In this document: positions 60,501 through 64,000 of the stretch, piece after piece
How the letters are laid out: each line of letters begins with the position of its first letter
Position numbering within the stretch: the first letter of the stretch is position 1
Assembly (NCBI GenBank): GCA_029948255.1
Contig: JALIZF010000956.1
Span: 1 to 64,000 of the forward strand
DNA: 64,000 bases
From: Telmatactis stephensoni
Taxonomy: Eukaryota; Cnidaria; Anthozoa; Actiniaria; Isophelliidae
Direction of reading: 5' to 3'
The notes under the pieces: model-generated
What the model was told of the DNA's origin: nothing
The model's database searches: none
The model's input: the letters and a program-made list of their open reading frames with translations, nothing else
Program-made: the position numbers and the translations under genes

Positions 60501-61221
60501 CAGTCAGTCTGATATATGAGCAACACTTGGACAGTCCAGTGTTATGCTGTTTTGCTTTTCAAATTATTGAATCGAAACTGACAAGAAATTGTGATTTTTG
60601 GGGTTCACAAATTGCGCCTCGAATAACTGCAAATCCGGTTATACGAAATTCTCCGAAATTCGTATGCTGCTAGGCAAAGTCCGAATTATCAAGGCCTTGT
60701 GTGTTGTTATAAAAGTTTAGTTCAAAAAAGGCATAAAATTGCTTGGAGTCTAAAACGGTGATGCCATCGTTTCGTCGCTACTGTAACCCCGATGCAAACA
60801 AATCACCTACCATTAAAAACTTCAGTCTTTATGTAGTGGACGAAAGTTCATAACTGTGGGTGCTTTCATGTAAGAACTAAAGCCGTTTCAAGCTGACCGG
60901 TCGAGCACTAGAGAAATTGTAGCAAACCACCTTAGACGAAGAATGCTCTTGAAGATCATGTTAATTTGGATATAGAGCTCAGATTTCACAACGCGCTTCG
61001 GTCCTTAGAAACCGCAATGTTTCGTTTTATTTTTGCAGCCACGCAAAAGGCCCAGACATCTAAAAACATGACAAATGTATTCAAGAGTCCCAAACAATCT
61101 AGAAAAGCAATGAAATGTTGGGTCATTTTATCATATCTACTACCTTAAGTTACTTGGAATTACCTGATTCTTTGTCAACATAAAACGTAGCGGTTGGGCA
61201 TGATGGTTCTCTGTCAGACAT
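33142..61221 (-). CDS. SH3KBP1-like: CD2AP/SH3KBP1 (CIN85)-like adaptor, nine-exon gene model
   Basis: Family members are cytoplasmic scaffolds that link receptors, CBL ligases, endocytosis and actin. I joined exons 61164-61221, 59771-59967, 46779-46845, 45002-45219, 43977-44022, 41300-41656, 36638-36681, 33814-33906 and 33142-33525. Every junction is GT-AG and phases agree throughout. Order: short N-terminus, linker with GMGLGNI, one SH3 domain (exon 4), K/P-rich region with [12 protein letters not shown] motifs (exons 5-6), acidic/basic helix (exon 8) and coiled coil (exon 9). Vertebrate members have three SH3 domains; only the SH3-C-like one is present. The product is 446 residues to an in-frame TAG at 33265-33267, and about 40 more codons of coil follow before TAG at 33142. 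Exon 7 is the weakest exon. Introns are packed with transposons. Confidence 0.75.
33814..33906 (-). CDS. SH3KBP1-like: Exon 8: charged helical segment
   Basis: Acceptor GTCCACAG, donor GTAAGT. The exon encodes 31 residues including [20 protein letters not shown], phase 0 at both ends. A 138-bp MITE ends its insertion 34 bp upstream of the acceptor. Confidence 0.75.
33941..34078. mobile_element. 138-bp MITE with TA duplication
   Basis: CAGTCAAACCTCCTGTAAGC at the left mirrors CACTTATGGGAGGTTGACTG at the right, and both ends abut TA. This is the form expected of a Tc1/mariner/pogo-type MITE. Confidence 0.75.
34120..34692 (+). pseudogene. LINE endonuclease (APE) domain remnant
   Basis: In shifting frames it reads [20 protein letters not shown] (the GDFN-type motif), then [35 protein letters not shown] and TDHSPIVF. 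These are the later conserved blocks of APE-type endonucleases that nick the target for non-LTR elements. At least one frameshift and a stop are present, and the RT is missing. Confidence 0.7.
34693..35203. mobile_element. TIR element with ~110-bp arms
   Basis: CAAGAGAACATAAATAAGAG... with AATTCCCGGTTGCGCTATTT at the left is mirrored by AAATAGCCCAACCGGGAATT...CATAAATAATTAAGAG at the right. CTGTACT flanks both ends (34686-34692 and 35204-35210), consistent with a 7-8-bp target duplication. No coding capacity. Confidence 0.75.
35204..36348. other. Intronic stretch, nothing recognised
   Basis: A splice-like 23-nt interval at 35641-35663 (minus) has good borders but contains a stop in the required frame, so I do not call it. 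Confidence 0.45.
36349..36600 (-). CDS. Unassigned 84-codon open frame
   Basis: Open from a good acceptor-like TTTTTGTGTCAG at 36594 ([20 protein letters not shown]..., ...[14 protein letters not shown]...). Composition is protein-like, but I recognise no domain. Its phase does not fit the SH3-adaptor exons on either side. It may be an alternative exon, part of a mobile element or chance. Confidence 0.25.
   Translation of the reverse strand, partial: VRESITERLDTMLSEILQKDDPCISNHIISTNSPKDKFDNASLYPPAVFRHATHGGVTKEKRRFIQKSNHNRFVFKIIRLVWA
36638..36681 (-). CDS. SH3KBP1-like: Exon 7 (tentative): [10 protein letters not shown] micro-exon
   Basis: 44 nt with a strong GTAAGT donor. It is the only stretch I found in the 7.4-kb interval that converts the phase-1 end of exon 6 to the phase-0 start of exon 8, and it encodes proline/basic sequence ([13 protein letters not shown]) in keeping with its neighbours. 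The acceptor (AAATAAAG) lacks a pyrimidine tract, which is the main doubt. Confidence 0.45.
37025..37638. mobile_element. TIR element, CGTAGGCTCTGGGCAACCC termini
   Basis: Perfect 25-bp inverted termini (37025-37049 and 37614-37638) enclose 560 bp without a gene. No convincing target duplication was found. Confidence 0.75.
37735..37795 (+). repeat. tRNA-like fragment
   Basis: CCTTAGTTGGTTCGTGCGCC and CCGAGTTCGACCCC resemble D-arm/box A and T-arm/box B at tRNA-like spacing, but the stems pair poorly. Probably SINE-derived. Confidence 0.35.
37796..38487. other. Intronic stretch, nothing recognised
   Basis: No exon or repeat family was identified. Confidence 0.45.
38488..38519 (+). mobile_element. 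Helentron-like 5' hairpin (AGTCGTGCC subtype)
   Basis: AGTCGTGCCAGGCC-TTTA-GGCCGCGCACGACT is preceded by a T-run, the same design as at 24011. No 3' terminus was identified. Confidence 0.55.
38645..38866 (+). CDS. Signal-peptide-like ORF in a Helentron-like element
   Basis: 73 codons. [21 protein letters not shown] looks like a signal peptide, followed by [15 protein letters not shown]. The region [10 protein letters not shown] to SVREH corresponds to the ORF at 14719-14931. The coding similarity ends near VREHQ, so the rest may be intron. Function unknown. A carried exon of a secreted-protein gene is my inference. Confidence 0.4.
   Translation: MLMKSKMRRVIVPCFILGMLTLLTNAYAVRGRPTSNYNREHVSAGSVREHQVMHVITLKSIHLIPIWRTVEKD
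39205..40130 (+). pseudogene. BEL/Pao retrotransposon integrase fragment
   Basis: Reads [20 protein letters not shown] (integrase core, second Asp), then after a frameshift [13 protein letters not shown] and [18 protein letters not shown], and [18 protein letters not shown] follows, then the post-integrase DUF5641-type region (GDVVLLVDD...SWLMGRV...[11 protein letters not shown]). Several stops and frameshifts make it a dead copy. It lies antisense within intron 6 of the adaptor gene. Confidence 0.85.
40131..41299. other. Intronic stretch
   Basis: No exon recognised. C-run at 40836-40850. AT-rich, with an AATAAA at 40352 that may belong to the BEL/Pao 3' end. Confidence 0.45.
41300..41656 (-). 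CDS. SH3KBP1-like: Exon 6: proline-rich region
   Basis: Acceptor TTGACTTTAG, donor GTAATT. It encodes 118 residues of K/P-rich sequence ([40 protein letters not shown]), low in order and rich in potential SH3 ligands. Split codons at both ends agree with exons 5 and 7. A MITE begins only 19 bp upstream of the acceptor. Confidence 0.8.
41676..42284. mobile_element. G-rich MITE with TAA duplication
   Basis: GGGACGGACCATTAGATTTT at the left mirrors AAGTATAATGGTCCGTCCC at the right, flanked by TAA on both sides (41673-41675 and 42285-42287), as in PIF/Harbinger-type MITEs. The interior holds G-runs (41700-41720, 41859-41886, 42106-42117) and a C-run (42231-42248), able to form G-quadruplexes or a G:C stem. 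Confidence 0.75.
42798..43260. repeat. Compound pentanucleotide array (TTTTG)n-(TTTGG)n
   Basis: About 75 uninterrupted TTTTG units switch at about 43173 to about 18 TTTGG units. The long F/L/V frames on plus and K/Q/N/T frames on minus are artefacts. It lies in intron 5 of the adaptor gene. Confidence 0.97.
43485..43743. mobile_element. Hairpin MITE with ~110-bp arms
   Basis: TAAGAGAGC...GGCTATTTTTAGTA...CAAGGCTCTTAAACAATAGA at the left mirrors TCTATTGTTTGAGAGCCTTG...GCTCTCTTA at the right. The loop is about 45 bp (GCCGAAAGCAAACGG). TA at both ends suggests a TA-target family. An ATG/GAT microsatellite follows at 43763-43797. Confidence 0.8.
43977..44022 (-). CDS. SH3KBP1-like: Exon 5: proline-rich micro-exon
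   Basis: 46 nt, acceptor CTTCATACAG, donor GTAATT. Encodes [15 protein letters not shown] plus one base, which the GT of exon 6 completes to Gly. Confidence 0.8.
44280..44945 (+). pseudogene. Penelope-like element fragment
   Basis: Reads [20 protein letters not shown], then [31 protein letters not shown] and, after a stop, [20 protein letters not shown]. This is the conserved region between the RT and the GIY-YIG endonuclease of Penelope-like retroelements. The GIY-YIG domain itself is absent. TGGAACACGACGTTTTGACG near 44295 may be element-derived too. Located in intron 4 of the adaptor gene, antisense to it. Confidence 0.75.
45002..45219 (-). CDS. SH3KBP1-like: Exon 4: SH3 domain
   Basis: Acceptor TTATTATCAG, donor GTATGG. 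The domain starts [20 protein letters not shown] (ALYDY-like box and acidic RT loop). [20 protein letters not shown] (the conserved ligand-binding Trp pair) and [11 protein letters not shown] (with the binding-groove Pro and Tyr/Phe region) follow. It is closest in pattern to the third SH3 domain (SH3-C) of CIN85/CD2AP. The acidic EEEEPPK end leads directly into exon 5. Confidence 0.92.
45296..45737. mobile_element. MITE with ~140-bp imperfect arms
   Basis: AACCCCTCAATTGAAATTTT...GATAATCGCTTCTTCATGAA at the left mirrors TTCATGAAGAAGCGATTATC...AGGGGTT at the right. The inner arms contain TTTGCATTTTC. Confidence 0.75.
46119..46287. mobile_element. Hairpin MITE with 60-bp arms
   Basis: ATAGAGGCTTTGCACCATCA...CATGACAGGAGGCA at the left mirrors TGCCTCCTGTCATGGCTGTC...GCCTCTAT at the right, around a roughly 48-bp loop. 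Confidence 0.8.
46779..46845 (-). CDS. SH3KBP1-like: Exon 3: proline-rich micro-exon
   Basis: 67 nt, acceptor GTTTTGCAG, donor GTACCC. Encodes [20 protein letters not shown] then PP plus one base, completed by the TT of exon 4. Confidence 0.8.
47038..49935 (+). repeat. 10-bp minisatellite, left arm (CATCACTATC/CGTCACTAGC)
   Basis: About 290 units of a decamer with consensus C(A/G)TCACTA(T/G)(C/A), often alternating as 20-mers. Register is largely kept, with occasional CATGACTATC and TTCACTATC variants and one single-base slip near 49390. Confidence 0.95.
50165..50533 (-). mobile_element. tRNA-derived SINE with 14-bp TSD and palindromic 5' end
   Basis: TAACAATTATTTAG flanks both sides (50151-50164 and 50534-50547). 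On minus, 50285-50214 folds as a tRNA: D stem GCTC/GAGC, anticodon stem TCGGA/TCCGA around CCGGCAA, T arm GTGGG-TTCAATC-CCCGC and a mostly paired acceptor. The body ends ...CGATGAAGCAAACACATTT. At the other end 50407-50464 and 50475-50532 are perfect 58-bp inverted copies of the family's tail. C at the usual U33 position and an acceptor mismatch argue against a functional tRNA. Confidence 0.8.
50548..51484. other. Central spacer of the foldback element
   Basis: Non-coding AT-rich sequence with an AATAC/AAAACA-rich patch (50900-50970). It ends in the presumed upstream region of the ORF at 51485. Confidence 0.5.
51485..51623 (+). CDS. Possible captured first exon in the foldback spacer
   Basis: Starts AATATGGCGACTCAG at 51485 and stays open for 46 codons ([20 protein letters not shown] then [20 protein letters not shown]) to a donor-like TTTG/GTAAAG at 51623/51624. 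The 10-bp array begins 15-20 bp beyond. Acidic N-terminus, no domain recognised. It resembles a host exon 1 with splice donor trapped inside the element. Confidence 0.35.
51640..55085 (-). repeat. 10-bp minisatellite, right arm
   Basis: About 340 decamers, the reverse complement of the left arm (GATAGTGATG, GCTAGTGACG). Its outer 200 bp are nearly identical to the outer 200 bp of the left arm. Inner parts contain local duplications (for example around 52680-53110). Confidence 0.95.
55156..55741. other. Intronic stretch
   Basis: CAGACATAGACAGATTTTATTAG at 55530-55552 looks like a minus-strand LINE tail with AATAAAATC. Otherwise nothing is recognised. Confidence 0.4.
55751..57529. mobile_element. 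1.8-kb TIR element with 9-bp TSD
   Basis: Arms of about 78 bp (AGCATGTGTAAAATTTGTCT...AGGCTTGAAATTCATTTGCA) recur inverted at 57452-57529 with few mismatches. GACAATCAC flanks both sides (55742-55750 and 57530-57538). A 9-bp duplication is usual for Mutator-like elements, but the termini are not diagnostic. The interior has no clear gene. Confidence 0.8.
57784..58496. repeat. Inverted repeat with G/C-runs
   Basis: GCCTGTGTACAGCCGTCTCCC at the left mirrors GGGAAACGGCTGTACACAGG at the right. The right arm starts with a 21-base G-run (58438-58458) and the left arm is C-rich. Confidence 0.65.
58663..59426 (+). pseudogene. 5'-truncated LINE with frameshift
   Basis: Reads [38 protein letters not shown], then after a frameshift near 58866 the next frame continues [19 protein letters not shown] and [20 protein letters not shown]...[15 protein letters not shown] at 59146. 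This is the typical C-terminal region of a non-LTR RT protein. The 3' UTR carries a stem-loop (GGGGAGCTAA/TTAGCTCTCC) and AATAAA at 59420. Confidence 0.8.
59771..59967 (-). CDS. SH3KBP1-like: Exon 2: linker with GMGLGNI motif
   Basis: Acceptor ATAATTACAG, donor GTATGT. Encodes [37 protein letters not shown] and an acidic/proline stretch. The 'GMGxGxI...KL' pattern recalls the inter-SH3 linkers of CIN85/CD2AP. TA at the start completes the G from exon 1. Confidence 0.75.
59996..60212. repeat. Tandem duplication, two ~107-bp copies
   Basis: GAGGAAAGTCAAAACAAGGA recurs at about 60039 and 60147, with similar flanks on both sides (TATTTAA...GAG...TTCAC, CCATC.GT.CTC). Confidence 0.8.
60213..61163. 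other. Intron 1 of the adaptor gene, remainder
   Basis: No additional exon, RNA gene or classified repeat seen. Confidence 0.45.
61164..61221 (-). CDS. SH3KBP1-like: Exon 1: start of the adaptor gene
   Basis: ATG at 61221 in ACAAGATGTC context, encoding [19 protein letters not shown] plus one base, donor GTAATT. The phase fits exon 2. No in-frame ATG or obvious coding sequence precedes it. Confidence 0.7.
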
Positions 61222-61953
61222 CTTGTACTTTGAATAAATCCAAACTAAGCTTTCAAATGGTTATATCAAGATGTCTGTAAGATGCCAAGTTCAGGTACAG
61301 TATATATATAATAGTTAGAACCAATAATAAAAGTATTATAATGTAAGAGGAACGAGGAACTGCCTGTCTGTTTTCTGACGCTATCATGACATCCTTTCAT
61401 AGGATGACGGTCACGACGCTCCACTGTCCCCAAATCTGCCATGACGCAAAGTTTGTTTACTTATGATATGATTTCTAAGTTTACAGGAAGAAGAACTCTT
61501 GTTACGCTACACTTTTCCAATTTTAATTATATTAGTTTTTGGTTTATCGCGTTAGTTTTAATAACTTGGTGGTTTATAGTCTTCATTTCGCTGTCATTTT
61601 GCTGACAAGAGTAATTTCAGTTTAGCTAGCTAGAATATCAAAGTATAGAATATTAAAGTAGGGAAATTCCCTGGCTTTAAGAAATAACATGGCTTTTAAC
61701 AAGATGTTTAGCTTAGATCGCATCAAAGGAAATATCGTTGTTTTGGTCTGAGAAATTTGTTATTGTAATACGTAGAACAACCTTATTCAATAACGATGAT
61801 AAGAAATAGGAAAACCCAAGCACTACTTAAGGGTTTACGGTTTGGCGGTTTTGGCCGATTTTTAACGGTTTAACGGTTTTTGGCCATCCGTTTATTCAAG
61901 GTTTGGCGGTTTTCTAGATAGCTGCGGTTTGCGGATGGGTGTAGATAAAAGAC
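61222..61953. other. Presumed 5' flank of the adaptor gene
   Basis: No TATA box or initiator can be assigned with confidence. GGTTTGGCGGTTTTGGCCG... near 61840-61930 is low-complexity with GGCGGTTT motifs. Confidence 0.35.
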
Positions 61954-62024
61954 GGACGCGGACTGGCGGACGCGGACTGGCGGACGCGGACTGGCGGACG
62001 CGGACTGGCGGACGCGGACTGGCG
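61954..62024. repeat. 14-bp minisatellite, five copies
   Basis: GGACGCGGACTGGC repeated five times almost perfectly, followed by ATTC/ATTT-rich sequence (62060-62135). Confidence 0.92.
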
Positions 62025-62135
62025 GATATTTTTTAACGAGGGGAAAATATAACTTATCTAATTCATTTATTTATATTCATTTATTTATTCATTTATTCGT
62101 TCTTTCCTTTGTTCATTCGTTCATTCATTCCTTTA

Positions 62136-62599
62136 GACAAAGATGAATATTTTGTTTGATTACAATGTAAGTTTAATCCTTTTTACTTAGCTGTTAAAAA
62201 ATCAAAACAGATACATCTGAAAATATGAAAATGCTAGTCGTGTTCGTTACACTATTTATTGCAAATCCATTTAGCAAATGATTAATTCACAGTTCAATGT
62301 CAGATGTTTCACTGGTGCCTCAAGGAACCTCAAGCATTTGAGCGATAATTTGTCTGTCAACAATGCGTTCCGCTAACAGACCACCATCAATAGTTTATTA
62401 TCAAAAGTGCTAAGTGCGTTTGGGTTTTGGTCGAGACTGTTGACAGTACCAGGTCGAGAGTCCAGAAAACTATATAGAATCAGTGTATACTTATTATAAG
62501 CCGACCAGGTTTTAGCAAAATTCGAAACGCCAAAAACTTATCACTCACTTACATACGATACATACGTTTCTCATTTGTCATCACTTACAGCCAAAATTT
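62136..62599. other. Non-coding stretch
   Basis: No gene or repeat recognised. Confidence 0.45.
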
Positions 62600-63439
62600 T
62601 AACAAGACGCTCCTCGAAGCGTACACTGGTTGCCTGTAGTGCAACCAGCGCAGTAGTAAAGACCTTTATTGAATCGGCTAACTAAAAAAATTAAGAAAGA
62701 AAACTTTTGTAAGCCCAGCAACTTGAAAAATTCTTTGTGGGCGCATGACGTCATCAAAAGGCTAGAATGTAAACTATGAATCGCTAGAACCTGGTTCCTT
62801 AGTACTTTTTTGAAAATCAAAGAAAGAACTTGCTCCTCAAAAAAATTGGGCTGTTTCTGTTGTTTAGGTTTTGAGTTATTGGTGACCGAAACTTCTGTCA
62901 CGCAATACTGTCACACTTACAGATAGAGACTTAAAACAAGCAAATTGGCAGGAAATAATATGTATTTGGCTTGGTCCATTGAAGTAAATTTTATTTTATA
63001 AACATAGTTATCAGAATATGCGAATTAGACGCAGTTAGGGCATGATTTTGACTTTTGCTATTTTTAAAAGCTATTTTTTGCTATTTTTAAAAGCTGCCAT
63101 GTTGTTCGATAACGTGAGCGCCCATCAAGAATAGGAGCTTGTTGTTGTCGATCACCGGGTGATGCCGAATCAAATGGTCCGTCCGCGATCCCTATCTGAC
63201 ACATATCACTGTCAATTTGTCTGTCAGCAGCTACTAGTATGGCCTTTGGCCTTCTATTATCATGGGTATTACTTATCTCACATGCAAACATATTACCTGC
63301 GAATATACCAGTTTATTAAACTTTTTATTTCACTATATCTAAATTGTTTCATGTAAAGATTTCTACAACGGCGTTTTTGATACAATAACAAATCGTGTAT
63401 TTTTTCGTTCATGTTTCAGATGTTTTATATATATATGAA
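62600..63439 (-). mobile_element. Helentron-like copy, interrupted
   Basis: GTAGTAAAGACCTTTATTGA (62653) and CTACAACGGCGTTTTTGATA (63364) match the 3' half of the family in minus orientation. The copy breaks at 63439, where another copy's 3' end begins. Confidence 0.65.
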
Positions 63440-64000
63440 CTAGACGTACCCGTGCGTTCACTCGCGCTCCGGTGAAAGCGAACCCAAAATCAGCTTAAAG
63501 AGGACATTTAGATGAGCTGCCGCTAGGGTAAGAGCGATTGACACGTCGCCGGTTGATACATATTTTGACTACACTACGTCCTTATACATACCACACACAA
63601 CACATTTGATACATGGGCAGGTGGGTCGTCAGCCAAGCGTTTTTGACACAATAACAAATCGTGTATTTTTGTCGTTCATGTTCCAGATGTTTTATATATG
63701 AATAAAAGACATTACGTGACCAAACGCGCCAGGTCAAATAGAACCTACAATAGTTCCATGGAATTTTAATATAAATGATCTGGTCCAGGATTTCGATATT
63801 AAAATTCAGTACAAACACCTCTCAAGATCTCTTGAATGCTTGAATGAGAAGTATAATTGACTTGCCTCTATATGTGTTCGTTTAGCAACATGCAGGATGA
63901 GAAATTCAGATTTCCAGCTCAAAGGAAACAATGTGAATCGCGGGAGCTTCATTTCAAGTACTCCATTTAGAGTTCGATATTTGGTCAAAGTATTGGAGAT
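63440..64000 (-). mobile_element. Helentron-like copy running off the window
   Basis: On minus it ends with an imperfect 3' hairpin (ACGTACCCGTGCGT on plus) and CTAG at 63440-63443, with GCGAGTGA just inside. The body (TTTTGACACAATAACAAATC, AATGCTTGAATGAGAAGTATAAT) continues to the window edge, including the conserved frame at 63806-63988. Confidence 0.65.

Overview
The window is eukaryotic and non-coding-dominated: AT-rich, with spliced genes (GT-AG introns), long introns and dense interspersed repeats. LINE, Penelope-like, BEL/Pao, PIF/Harbinger and Helentron-like remnants, together with a rhodopsin-like GPCR fragment, suit an invertebrate metazoan. An anthozoan cnidarian is my best guess, but that is inference from general character only.

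Layout. 1-5.4 kb: a 54-bp satellite split by a 5'-truncated LINE. 5.4-13 kb: mostly non-coding, with foldback MITEs and a 394-bp TIR element. 13.0-13.4 kb: a two-exon minus-strand gene for a small secreted cysteine-rich peptide. 14-16.6 kb: a SINE copy and a Helentron-like end. 16.6-31.7 kb: two near-identical 1.3-kb arms in inverted orientation enclose nested LINEs, a GPCR lacking TM1-2, a Harbinger derivative that keeps the starts of both its genes, and a pile of nested Helentron-like elements (24-30.4 kb). 32-33 kb: a minisatellite and an L2-type retroposon tail.

33.1-61.2 kb is one large minus-strand gene, a CD2AP/SH3KBP1 (CIN85)-like adaptor. I could assemble it from nine exons with matching splice phases: ATG at 61221, one SH3 domain near 45.1 kb, a proline-rich region near 41.5 kb and a C-terminal coiled coil near 33.3 kb. 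An in-frame TAG interrupts the coil. Its introns hold a G-rich MITE 19 bp from an acceptor, a (TTTTG)n array, Penelope-like and BEL/Pao debris, several hairpin MITEs and the most striking object here: an 8.19-kb foldback element (46958-55147). That element has 8-bp target-site duplications and two ~3-kb arms built from about 300 copies each of a 10-bp repeat in opposite orientation. If the gene is transcribed, its second intron would carry a very long self-complementary RNA.

Beyond 61.2 kb lie the presumed promoter side of that gene, a 14-bp minisatellite and more Helentron-like copies running off the window end.
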